Shown here: positions 33,186 through 42,061 of the stretch, one piece after another
Layout of the letters: each line of letters starts with the position of its first letter
Position numbering within the stretch: the stretch's first letter is position 1
NCBI GenBank assembly: GCA_021769865.1
Contig: JAETSB010000002.1
Span: 62,001-126,000, forward strand
DNA length: 64,000 nucleotides
Reading direction: 5' to 3'
DNA from: Oscillospiraceae bacterium
Lineage (GTDB): Bacteria; Bacillota; Clostridia; Oscillospirales; Oscillospiraceae
Notes under the pieces: generated by a model
Database searches by the model: none
What the model was told of the DNA's origin: nothing
Seen by the model: only the letters and a program-made list of their open reading frames with translations
Made by a program: the position numbers and the translations under genes

Positions 33186-33221
33186 GAAAACGGGCGGGCG
33201 GCCGTCCGGCCGCCCGCCCAG
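33186..33221 (-). terminator. Terminator of the ABC importer operon
   Basis: GGGCGGGCGGCC / GGCCGCCCGCCC stem with GTCC-side loop followed on the minus strand by GTTTTC. Confidence 0.85.
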
Positions 33222-33257
33222 CTCAGCTGTGATACGCGGCGATGGCAGGGGGAGGGA

Positions 33258-34589
33258 TTACTGGTTCAGCCAGTACATCCACATATCCTGCACGTCGGGA
33301 TAGATGTTGTAGATGGAGACCAGGTCGTTGGCCCGGGCGCCCAGCTCGGAGAGCTTGGCGGGGTTCTTCTCGTCGACGAAGTCGTCCCGCAGGGGCCAGT
33401 TGCCCATCTTGGTGAAGGGCTTCAGGCCGCCGCTCTGGCAGTCGGCGCCGCCGGTGATGTAGCGGATGAAGAGGCGGGCGCCGGCGGGGCTGTTGCAGCC
33501 GCTGACGACCATCATGGACTCGGTGTTCAGCAGGGCGGTGTAGGGAGTCAGGTTGATGCACCAGGCGATGTTGTAGCCGGACTCCTCCTGGTTCTCGATC
33601 TTGCCGGCGGAGGCCAGGGCCAGGGCGGGACGGTCCTTGGTGGAGTTGTGGACGGCCAGCACCAGCTCGTCGCCGTCGCCGATGAAGGTCATCTCCGCCT
33701 GGGTGAAGCGCCACAGGTACTCCACGCCGGCGTTGTTCTCGGGGACCTCGAAGGCGAAGCTGGAGGCGTCATAGGTGTACTCCAGGTCCTCGCCGTAAAT
33801 GTCCTTGTAGGACTGAGCCATCTCGTCGGCGTTGATGATGAAGCTGGCGAACAGGGAGAGGTACGCGGTCTCCTGGCCGATCTCCTTGGTGTACAGGGCG
33901 TACTTCTGGCTGCCGTCGTCGTTCTTCTCGATGATCTGCCACCAGCTGGTGATGGGCTGGCCGTCCGGGAACGCCTCGGTGTTGTAGTACCAGAACGCCT
34001 GAGAGGAGTACAGGGGATAGCTGTACTTCAGGTTCTCCTCGGAGATGTGGGAGCAGATGTCCCGGGGATAGAAGGGCTCAATGACGCCGTTGGCATAGTA
34101 CTCGTGGAACACTTCGCCGTTGACGTCCTTGGTCTGGAGCACGTCGGCGGTAATGTTGTTGGTTTCGTTTTCGATCTGGGCCTTGCTCAGGACCTCGTCG
34201 GAGTCCAGGTCGGCCACCACCAGGTCCAGGCCGGGATACATCTCCTCAAAGGGCTCCTCCGCTTTCAGCATCTTGGAGGAGGTGGCGTAGACGGTGATGG
34301 TGGTGTCTTCACCCTTGGCCATTTCGTAGAGCTCCTCGTCGGTCATGTCGCTCCACTCGTCATAGTAGGGGCCGTAGTAGTTGGTGTCGGTGTTCAGGTC
34401 GTAGCCGAGATTGAGGTGGTCGCCGCCGGCATCGGCGTCGGAGCTGCCGGAATCGGCGGGCTGCTGGGTGCCGGTAGAGCTGCCGGAGTCGGCGGGCTGC
34501 TGGGTGTCGCCGCCCTTATCGCCGCCGCAGGCAGCCAGGCTGAGGACCATCACGAGGGCCATCAGCAGGGCAAAGAGTTTCTTCTTCAT
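33258..34589 (-). CDS. ABC importer substrate-binding lipoprotein
   Basis: 443 residues. Signal peptide with lipobox LSLAACGG (Cys21), then a Gly/Ser/Pro linker containing two copies of QQPADSGSS, then a class II periplasmic-binding fold with ITVYATSSKMLKAEEPFEEMY. The fold resembles Fe3+/thiamine/polyamine binders (AfuA/IdiA group). Ligand cannot be fixed from sequence. Third gene of the permease-ATPase-SBP operon, which is an unusual order; a 142-base gap with a hairpin precedes it. Confidence 0.85.
   Translation of the reverse strand: MKKKLFALLMALVMVLSLAACGGDKGGDTQQPADSGSSTGTQQPADSGSSDADAGGDHLNLGYDLNTDTNYYGPYYDEWSDMTDEELYEMAKGEDTTITVYATSSKMLKAEEPFEEMYPGLDLVVADLDSDEVLSKAQIENETNNITADVLQTKDVNGEVFHEYYANGVIEPFYPRDICSHISEENLKYSYPLYSSQAFWYYNTEAFPDGQPITSWWQIIEKNDDGSQKYALYTKEIGQETAYLSLFASFIINADEMAQSYKDIYGEDLEYTYDASSFAFEVPENNAGVEYLWRFTQAEMTFIGDGDELVLAVHNSTKDRPALALASAGKIENQEESGYNIAWCINLTPYTALLNTESMMVVSGCNSPAGARLFIRYITGGADCQSGGLKPFTKMGNWPLRDDFVDEKNPAKLSELGARANDLVSIYNIYPDVQDMWMYWLNQ
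34434..34512. repeat. Imperfect tandem repeat in SBP linker
   Basis: Two in-frame copies of about 39 bases encode QQPADSGSS plus spacer in the flexible linker after the lipobox. Confidence 0.7.
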
Positions 34590-34674
34590 CAGATCTTCTC
34601 CTTTCGTTTTTGGGGAATGGTAATGCTGGAATATGTATAGTCAAAGGGACACGAAACGGGAGGTTTGCCCGTTC

Positions 34675-34695
34675 CCCGGCGGCGGGTCCGCCGGG
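34675..34695 (-). repeat. Intercistronic GC hairpin
   Basis: 8-bp stem CCCGGCGG/CCGCCGGG with a 5-base loop between the ATPase and SBP genes, no U tract. Likely stabilises or processes mRNA ends to raise SBP level. Confidence 0.55.
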
Positions 34696-34731
34696 TGCGC
34701 CTCTTTGTCTATCAGGAAGGGATGAGGGAAC

Positions 34732-35853
<1,122 letters not shown>

Positions 35854-35896
35854 AGGGCACGTTTCCTTTCTGATCTTGAAATGAAATCCGCGGGGC

Positions 35897-37744
35897 TCAC
35901 CAACTTTTTCCGATATCCGCGCCGGCAACCTTGTTGGCGAAGATGTAGCAGAAGAGGATGAACAGCAGCACACACACGGAGATGGCGTCGGACATCTGGG
36001 CGTAGCCCTCCTGGGAGTAGGTGAAGGCCAGGTAGGACATGGTCCGGGTGGTGGGGGTCATCATGATGATGATGAGGTCCAGCTCTTTGGCGATGGAGAT
36101 GAACACCAGCATCAAGCCGGAGATGAAGCCGTTCTTCGCCAGGGGGACGATGATGGAGGCCATCCGTTTCCAGAAGCTGGCGCCGGCAATGTCCGCGGCC
36201 TCCTCCAGCTCCACGCTGATGGAGAGCATGTTGGCAGTGCCGGAACGGCTGGCGAAGGGGAAGTGCTTGACCACGGACGTGAGAACGATCAGGGTGAAGG
36301 TGCCGTACAGAGAGGGGATCAGCCCGCCGAAGTGGGGTACGCTGAACATGGAGAAGTACATGGTGGAGAAGGCCACGCCGCTCATCAGGTAGGGCACGAA
36401 CACCAGCTGCTCGGTGAGGTTGCCGTACCACTTGCCCCGGCCCCGGGAGCTGATGTAGCCCAGGAACTGGCCGCAGAAGGCGGTGATGAGGGAGGTGATG
36501 ATGGTCAGGCGGATGGTGTTCCACAGGGCGTTGAAGAATTCCTTGTTGCGGAAGATGCCCTCGTAGTTGGTATAGACCTCCGCCTCGCCGGCCTGGCCGA
36601 TCCAGTTATAGAGGGTCAGGTTCTCGGGACCATAGCCCGCGCCGGTGGTGACCTGGAAGGTCTCCATAATCAGCACGAAGAAGGGCATGACCATGGCCAG
36701 GAACAGGAACACGCCCAGGAACGCCATCATGGGCTTCTTCGCTGCGCCCAGAGGCATCAGGGTGCTGCGGCCGCCCTTGCCGCCCACGGTGGCATAGGAC
36801 TTGCGGACGCCGATGGCCTTCTGGTTGCTCATCAGGATCAGAGCCGCCAGGCCCACCAGGACGATGCTCATGGCGTAGCCCACGCCCCGGGGACCCTGGT
36901 CAATGTAGACGCGCATGCGGGTGGCCAGGGTGTAGTAGCCGATGCGGTTGCCCAGGTTGGCCGCCACGCCGTAGGTGCCGATGGACTTGGAGACGGTCAT
37001 GACCAGGGCGGAGAGTACGGAGGGAAGGATCAGCGGCAGGGTGATGTAGCGGAGGATCTGGGTCTTGTTGGCGCCCTGAATCTCGCCCATCTCCTCCAGC
37101 TCCGAGTTGATGGAGCGGAGGGCGCCGGAGACCTGGATGTAGGAGAAGGCGTAGTAGTGCATGGACATGCACAGCACGATGGCCGTGGGCCCGTAGGCCA
37201 GCCAGTCGGGAATCGGTATGCCCATGCCCGTCAGGAAACCGTTTGCGCCGCTGGTGGGCGTTCGGAACACCGCCAGCCAGGCGATGGCTTTCGTCCAGGA
37301 GGGGATCATGTAGGGCACGGTGATCAGAATGCCCAGGACCTTCTTGCCGGGGAGGTCCGTGCGGATCATCAGCCAGGCCAGCACCGAGCCCAGGGGTACG
37401 GAGATCAGCGTGGTGAAGAAGCCGCAGACGAAGGAGTGCAGCAAGGGCTCCCACAGCACGGCCTTGGACATGTTGCTGGCAATCATATACTGCCAATAGT
37501 AAAGCGTGAAGTCGCCTATGTGGCCGCCCTTTACCCGGCGCAGCTCGCCCTGAGCCAGGGTGAAGGTGGACTTGATCATGGTCAGCAGGGGAATGACGAT
37601 CAGGCAGAACAACACGATCAGGCTGACCAGCACGACCATGTTGAAGGGATTCTTGAGCACGTTCAGGATCAGGTTCTTCAGCCGACGTGCCGTCAGCTTC
37701 TTTCTGGGGGGTCTTTCTTTGGTCACGGTTACTGCATTTGACAC
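35897..37744 (-). CDS. ABC importer permease, fused double domain
   Basis: 615 residues from GTG at 37744 (SNAVTVTKERPPRKKL), with AAAGAGGTG upstream. About twelve TM helices in two homologous halves, each with an EAA-type loop (ELEEMGEIQGANKTQILRYI and ELEEAADIAGASFWKRM). A single chain with both permease domains is typical of FbpB/AfuB iron(III) importers. First gene of the operon. Confidence 0.92.
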   Translation of the reverse strand: MSNAVTVTKERPPRKKLTARRLKNLILNVLKNPFNMVVLVSLIVLFCLIVIPLLTMIKSTFTLAQGELRRVKGGHIGDFTLYYWQYMIASNMSKAVLWEPLLHSFVCGFFTTLISVPLGSVLAWLMIRTDLPGKKVLGILITVPYMIPSWTKAIAWLAVFRTPTSGANGFLTGMGIPIPDWLAYGPTAIVLCMSMHYYAFSYIQVSGALRSINSELEEMGEIQGANKTQILRYITLPLILPSVLSALVMTVSKSIGTYGVAANLGNRIGYYTLATRMRVYIDQGPRGVGYAMSIVLVGLAALILMSNQKAIGVRKSYATVGGKGGRSTLMPLGAAKKPMMAFLGVFLFLAMVMPFFVLIMETFQVTTGAGYGPENLTLYNWIGQAGEAEVYTNYEGIFRNKEFFNALWNTIRLTIITSLITAFCGQFLGYISSRGRGKWYGNLTEQLVFVPYLMSGVAFSTMYFSMFSVPHFGGLIPSLYGTFTLIVLTSVVKHFPFASRSGTANMLSISVELEEAADIAGASFWKRMASIIVPLAKNGFISGLMLVFISIAKELDLIIIMMTPTTRTMSYLAFTYSQEGYAQMSDAISVCVLLFILFCYIFANKVAGADIGKSW

Positions 37745-37834
37745 GATAACACCTCTTTCTGATAACTGCCGGGGACCTCCTGAGCGATCGAGTCCTCCCA
37801 TCCGGTCACGCTCAAGACCGTCCGCGCCTGGCGG

Positions 37835-37872
37835 AAACGGGCTCGCTTTGCGCAAACGGGCTCGCTTTGCGC
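37835..37872. repeat. Two perfect 19-bp tandem repeats
   Basis: AAACGGGCTCGCTTTGCGC at 37835-37853 and 37854-37872, directly abutting the AAACGTTTGCG operator, so that three AAACG-type half sites follow each other. Confidence 0.85.
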
Positions 37873-37883
37873 AAACGTTTGCG
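37870..37883. promoter_or_regulatory. Palindromic LacI-type operator, copy 1
   Basis: CGCAAACGTTTGCG is a perfect 14-bp palindrome with a central CG, the pattern recognised by LacI/GalR-family repressors. Centre lies about 20 bases downstream of the -10. Confidence 0.7.
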
Positions 37884-37896
37884 ATTTCCTGTGTTC

Positions 37897-37926
37897 ATTA
37901 TAAAGAATCCAAAGCGGGTTTGTCAA
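37897..37926 (-). promoter_or_regulatory. Promoter of the ABC importer operon
   Basis: Minus-strand -35 TTGACA (37921-37926), 18-base spacer, -10 TATAAT (37897-37902): full consensus hexamers. Confidence 0.85.
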
Positions 37927-37930
37927 TTGT

Positions 37931-37958
37931 CAGCCTCCCGATTTTGAGGGAGCTTTTT
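37931..37958 (+). terminator. Plus-strand terminator-like hairpin
   Basis: AGCCTCCC ... GGGAGCT with one bulge, followed by six T on the plus strand. No plus-strand gene precedes it within this region. Confidence 0.45.
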
Positions 37959-38083
37959 TGTTCGTTTTCACGGTTTGTTTACAGTTTAGACAAAGAAAGA
38001 CGGCGCGCTTTTGCTATTTTGCCAATAGAGATTTTTGGAAACCCTAAAAATTGCGGATACGTTTTCGCCGGGTCTGTCCTTGT

Positions 38084-39814
38084 TTACGATTGAAATTGAG
38101 CGGCGTAGAGCTGGGCGTAGACGCCCCCGGCGGCCAGCAGCTCCCCATGGGTCCCCTGTTCCGCCGCGCCGCCTTGATCCAGCACCAGGATGCGGTCCGC
38201 CCCCCGGACGGTGGCCAGCCGGTGGGCGATGACGAAGCAGGTCCGCCCCTGGCGGAGGCGCTCCATGGCCAGGCTGATCTCCCCCTCGGTCTCCGTGTCC
38301 ACGTTGCTGGTGGCCTCGTCCAGAATGACCACGTCCGCGTCGGTGAGGAGGCAGCGGGCAATGGCGAGAAGCTGCTTCTGGCCCTTGGAAATGCCCTCGT
38401 CGGTGAGGACGGTGTCGTAGCCCTGGGGAAGAGAGGAGATGAAACGGTGAATGCGGGCGGCCTTGGCGGCCTCGATGATCTGTTCCCGGCTGGCCTCCGG
38501 AGCGCCGTAGGCGATGTTCTCCGCGATGGTGCCGCCGAAGAGCCAGGTATCCTGGAGCACCAGGGCCAGGCGGCGCCGGAGGCCGTCCCGGCTGTAGGCG
38601 TCCAGGGGCACGCCGTCCACAGTGATGGTCCCGCTCTGGGGCCGGTAAAACCGGAGGAGCAGGGAGACCAGGGTGGTCTTTCCCGCCCCGGTGGGGCCCA
38701 CGACGGCGGCCAGGCTCCCCGCCGGGATGTGGGCGGTGAAGTCCCGGAGGACGGGGCGGGCGGGGTCGTAGCCGAAGGTCACGTGGTCAAAGCGGATGTC
38801 GCCCCTCAAATGCTCCACGGGAAGGGCCCCGGCCGGGTCCGCCGCCTCCGGCTCCTGGTCCAGCAGGTCCAGTACCCGCTCCGCGGCGGCGGCGCTGGCC
38901 TGAAGCTCCGCCAAAAGGTTCGCCGCCTCCCGGATGGGGCCGGAGAACTTCCGGGAGTAGAGAACGAAGGAGGAGAGGCTCCCCAGGGACAGTCCGCCGC
39001 CCAGGTACAGCAGGGCTCCGAAAACGCTTACGAAGGTGAGGGAAATGTTGTTGACAAAGTTCACCGAGGGCCCCAGGGCCGCGCTGGCTCGGTCCGCGTC
39101 GTAGTAAGCCCTGGAGGCGGCGTCGTTGCGTTGGTCGAAGAGGTTCAGGTCCTCCTTCTCCACGCCGTAGGTCCGAATGGACCGGCGGCAGCCCATCCGC
39201 TCTTCGGCGAAGCCGTTCAGGGCTCCCAGCTCCCGGGAGCGGAGGCGGAAGAGGGGGTGGATGCGCTTCATCTGAAAGCGGGTCAGCGCCGCCGACAGGG
39301 GGACGGTGACCAGGAACACCAGCGTCAGCCGGGGGGAGAGGAGCAGCAGCATCAGGAAGGACCCGGCTACGGTGAACACGCTGGTGCCCAATTGCAGGAG
39401 GTCCGTGGAGAGGGTGGCGTTGACCGTGTCCACGTCGTAGCAGATCCGGCTGATGAGGTCCCCGGAGGGGTGAGTATCGAAGTAGTCCACCGGCAGCTCG
39501 CTCATGCGGTCGAAGGCGGCCTTGCGGAGATCGTGGGAGACCGCCTGGGCCGTTCGGAGGAGGCGGGAGGAGACGAGATAACTTAATAAGGAGGACAGGG
39601 CATAGCAGCCCAGCATCCCGGCGCAGTTCCGGAGCACGCCGGGGAAGTCCACGCCCCCGGCCCGGATGCCCACGGCGTCCACCGCCCGGCCGGAGAGCAG
39701 GGGGGCCGCCAGAGACAGCAGGTTTCCCGCCAGCAGCAGGACCAGCAGGAGCAGGAATTGGAAGCCGTAGGGCCGGAGGAAACGGCCCAGGCGGACCAGA
39801 ACGGTTTGTTTCAT
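38084..39814 (-). CDS. ABC exporter half-transporter, catalytic subunit
   Basis: 576 residues from ATG at 39814 (KQTVLVRLGRFLRPYGFQF). Six TM helices and an ATPase domain with Walker A VVGPTGAGKTT, signature GISKGQKQL, Walker B VVILDEATSNVD and H-loop FVIAHRLATV; catalytic Glu and His intact. Partner of the next upstream gene, with which it overlaps by four bases. Second heterodimeric exporter of the window, only moderately similar to the 10164-13773 pair. Confidence 0.9.
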   Translation of the reverse strand: MKQTVLVRLGRFLRPYGFQFLLLLVLLLAGNLLSLAAPLLSGRAVDAVGIRAGGVDFPGVLRNCAGMLGCYALSSLLSYLVSSRLLRTAQAVSHDLRKAAFDRMSELPVDYFDTHPSGDLISRICYDVDTVNATLSTDLLQLGTSVFTVAGSFLMLLLLSPRLTLVFLVTVPLSAALTRFQMKRIHPLFRLRSRELGALNGFAEERMGCRRSIRTYGVEKEDLNLFDQRNDAASRAYYDADRASAALGPSVNFVNNISLTFVSVFGALLYLGGGLSLGSLSSFVLYSRKFSGPIREAANLLAELQASAAAAERVLDLLDQEPEAADPAGALPVEHLRGDIRFDHVTFGYDPARPVLRDFTAHIPAGSLAAVVGPTGAGKTTLVSLLLRFYRPQSGTITVDGVPLDAYSRDGLRRRLALVLQDTWLFGGTIAENIAYGAPEASREQIIEAAKAARIHRFISSLPQGYDTVLTDEGISKGQKQLLAIARCLLTDADVVILDEATSNVDTETEGEISLAMERLRQGRTCFVIAHRLATVRGADRILVLDQGGAAEQGTHGELLAAGGVYAQLYAAQFQS

Positions 39815-41517
39815 GTCAGCCCTCCCATCTGGAGCTCCGCCATGCGGCGGTAGCGCCCGCAGGTCTCCAGGAGCTCGCCGTGGGTCCCCTGGGCGGCGAT
39901 CACGCCGTCCTCCAGCACCAGGATGCGGTCCGCGTCCCGGAGGGAGGCCACCCGCTCGGAGATAACCACCAGGGTCACGCCGGGACAGTCCCGCCGGACG
40001 GCGGCGTGAAGGGCGGCGGCGGTGCGGTAGTCCAGGGCACTGTCGGCGCTGTCCAGGATCAAAATGCCGGGCCGGGCCGCTAAGGCCCGGGCAATCAGCA
40101 GCCGCTGGCGCTGGCCCCCGGAGAGATTGGCGCCGCGGATATCCAGCCGGGCGTCCAGCCCCTCGGGCAGGGCTTCGATGAACGCCCACGCCTGGGCGGT
40201 TCTGGCGGCGGCGGTCACGTCCTCCCGGGAGAGCCCCCGGAGGAAGGAGATGTTTTCGTAAACGCTGTCGTTCAGCAGGGCCTCATTCTGGAACACCACG
40301 CCGAAGCGGCCCCGGAGGTCCTCCCGGCTGAGGGCGGACACGTCCCGGCTGCCCACCCAGACCACGCCGCTGTCCGCGTCATAGAGCCGGAGGAGCAGGG
40401 AGATCAGGGTGGTCTTTCCGGACCCGGTGGGCCCCAGGACGCCCAAAGTTTCTCCTTTATTTAAGGAGAACGACGCGCCGTCCAGGTCCTTTTCCACCCC
40501 CAGGTAGGAGAAGGATGCGTTTTCCATGCCCAGCTCCGGGCCCGGCGCCTCCCCGGGGACGCGGACCTGCTGATCCTCCGGGGCCAGGAGGACCTCCTCG
40601 ATCCGCCGGGCGGAGGCCACGCCCTTGCTGTATTTGACGAAGAGCTTGGCCAGGCCCAGGGTAGCGGTTTGGATCAGGGTGAAATAGGAGAGGAAGGCCA
40701 CGATCTGCCCGGAGGCCATCCGTCCCCGATCCACCAGTGCCGCGCCCGCCAGCACCACCAGCACCAGGCCCAGGTTCAGCAGGAAGTCCGACAGGGGATT
40801 GGCGGCGGCCATGACACAGCCGGCGGCTTCCTCCGCCTCCTTGGAGGCCCGGCTGGCGGCGGCGAAGCGGTCCCGCTCCCGCCCCTGGCAGACCAGGGCC
40901 TTGACGACGCGGACTCCGGCGGCGTTCTCCTGGAGGATGCGGACCACGGTGTCCACGGCCTCCTGGGCCCGGGTATACCGGGGAATGCCCCGGCGGGTCA
41001 CCAGCCAGATGGCGAAAAACGTGGCGGAGCAGACCCCCAGCTGCACCAGGGCCAGGGGAGGGGCCTGGAAAAAGGTCAGCGCCAGCCCGCCCAGCACCAG
41101 CATGGGGGCCCGGATGCCGCCACGCTGGATCTTGTCGAACATCTGATGGACGTTGTAGGTGTCGTTGGTCAGTCGGGAGACGATGGAGGACACGGAGAAG
41201 CGGTCCAGCTGGGCCTGGGAGAGGAGCAGCGTCCGCTGGTAGAGGTCCCGGCGGAGCTGCCGGGTCATGTCCATGGACACCCAGGCCGCCATGCGGTTGG
41301 CCGTGATGTTGCAGAAGGCCGCTCCGAAGGCCATGAGCAGCATCAAGCCCCCCGCCCGGAAGACGCCGGGCAGGTCCCGGGCGGGAACGCAGTCGTCGAT
41401 GATGTGGGCCAGCAGCAGGGGCAGCAGCAGCTCCAGCACGGCGGCGGTGAACTTCACCGTCACTCCCACCGCCACCCGGGGGGCATGGGGGCGAAGATAG
41501 CCGAGGATGGTCTTCAC
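39811..41517 (-). CDS. ABC exporter half-transporter with heavily degenerate ATPase site
   Basis: 568 residues from GTG at 41517 (KTILGYLRPHAPRVAV), preferred over ATG at 41538 because AAAGGAGG lies 6 bases upstream and the ATG has no ribosome site. Six TM helices; Walker A VLGPTGSGKTT and signature NLSGGQRQR are normal, but Walker B reads LILDSADSALD (Glu to Ser) and the H-loop reads VISERVAS (His to Glu). Both losses go beyond the usual Glu-to-Asp and His-to-Gln pattern of heterodimeric exporters. Confidence 0.9.
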   Translation of the reverse strand: MKTILGYLRPHAPRVAVGVTVKFTAAVLELLLPLLLAHIIDDCVPARDLPGVFRAGGLMLLMAFGAAFCNITANRMAAWVSMDMTRQLRRDLYQRTLLLSQAQLDRFSVSSIVSRLTNDTYNVHQMFDKIQRGGIRAPMLVLGGLALTFFQAPPLALVQLGVCSATFFAIWLVTRRGIPRYTRAQEAVDTVVRILQENAAGVRVVKALVCQGRERDRFAAASRASKEAEEAAGCVMAAANPLSDFLLNLGLVLVVLAGAALVDRGRMASGQIVAFLSYFTLIQTATLGLAKLFVKYSKGVASARRIEEVLLAPEDQQVRVPGEAPGPELGMENASFSYLGVEKDLDGASFSLNKGETLGVLGPTGSGKTTLISLLLRLYDADSGVVWVGSRDVSALSREDLRGRFGVVFQNEALLNDSVYENISFLRGLSREDVTAAARTAQAWAFIEALPEGLDARLDIRGANLSGGQRQRLLIARALAARPGILILDSADSALDYRTAAALHAAVRRDCPGVTLVVISERVASLRDADRILVLEDGVIAAQGTHGELLETCGRYRRMAELQMGGLT

Positions 41518-41545
41518 GCCGGGCCTCCTTTCGCGCATGCGCGCT

Positions 41546-41555
41546 CAAACGTTTG
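41546..41555. promoter_or_regulatory. Palindromic LacI-type operator, copy 2
   Basis: CAAACGTTTG, followed by CG as in copy 1, lies about 21 bases downstream of the exporter -10, the same placement as in the importer operon. Confidence 0.65.
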
Positions 41556-41571
41556 CGGAATTACTGTATGT

Positions 41572-41601
41572 ATCATACTACGTTCTCCGGCGGCAAGTCA
41601 A
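41572..41601 (-). promoter_or_regulatory. Promoter of the second ABC exporter
   Basis: Minus-strand -35 TTGACT (41596-41601), 18-base spacer, -10 TATGAT (41572-41577). Confidence 0.7.
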
Positions 41602-41651
41602 TCCGCATTTTTGCGGGATGCCGGAGCCGCCCCGGCGCTGTTCCAGGAGCC

Positions 41652-41699
41652 GTCAAAGATTTTGACACTTTTTATAATAATGTCAAAAATCGCTTTGAC
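41652..41699. repeat. Two GTCAAA/TTTGAC palindromes
   Basis: GTCAAAGATTTTGAC (41652-41666) and GTCAAAAATCGCTTTGAC (41682-41699) also pair with each other as one longer palindrome around TTTTTATAATAA. Likely binding sites of a regulator. Confidence 0.6.
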
Positions 41700-41887
41700 G
41701 GGAGAGAGGGGAAAGAACGGCACTTTGAAGTTACATATATATAATAAAATACATATTAAAATAGAAAACAATAAGCATGGGAAAATACTGGATTAATTGG
41801 CAAATTTTTCTCCAATTATCGAAAAAATAGCAGGTTGGGAACCACAGGATGCTTTGTTACTGTTATGTTACAACTATGAATATCATA

Positions 41888-41916
41888 TTGATTTTCAAAA
41901 AGCGCTGTGCTATATT
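41888..41916 (+). promoter_or_regulatory. Promoter of the SLH protein gene
   Basis: TTGATT (41888-41893), 17-base spacer, TATATT (41911-41916) with TGC extended -10. Confidence 0.6.
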
Positions 41917-41922
41917 CATCAT

Positions 41923-42061
41923 GCGGCACGGATGAGGCGGCAGTCCCGGGGTAGATACGGGCACGGCTAGCCACTGTATGTGCGCCGGAAAAGCCGACGC
42001 GTCCCGGCCCGCAAATAACGGCGGTGAACTTCCCGCTGCAAAACAAGGAGGATGAAAATCC
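41923..42061 (+). other. Structured 139-nt 5' leader of SLH protein mRNA
   Basis: Strikingly GC-rich after an AT-rich upstream region. Possible helices: CCCG/CGGG (41953-41970), GCAC/GTGC around GGCTAGCC (about 41970-41992), GCCGG/CCGGC (about 41991-42012). AAGGAGG stands about 10 bases before the ATG. May stabilise this abundant mRNA; contains GCCACTGT but not a full cobalamin riboswitch. Confidence 0.4.

Larger units (their letters stand above)
37745..38083. other. Control region of the ABC importer and 3' region of the exporter
   Basis: 339 bases without a gene. Holds tandem repeats, a palindromic operator, the importer promoter and a hairpin with a T6 tract on the plus strand (37931-37958). 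No clear terminator for the exporter operon that ends at 38084. Confidence 0.7.
41518..42061. other. Control region between ABC exporter and SLH protein genes
   Basis: 544 bases without a gene. Left part: exporter promoter and operator. Middle: two GTCAAA/TTTGAC palindromes and a very AT-rich stretch (41720-41830). Right part: SLH gene promoter and its GC-rich leader. Confidence 0.75.

Noticed and set aside
38084-41517. The two ABC exporter pairs as a recent duplication
   Set aside because: Walker B, H-loop and linker sequences differ strongly between the pairs; they belong to the same superfamily but are not recent copies.
39811-41538. ATG at 41538 as the start of the exporter gene
   Set aside because: No ribosome site precedes it, whereas GTG at 41517 has AAAGGAGG at ideal spacing.
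41930-42015. Cobalamin riboswitch before the SLH gene (GCCACTGT and AAGCC-G motifs)
   Set aside because: Core order and helices do not match the cobalamin aptamer and the gene has no B12 link; kept only as a structured leader.
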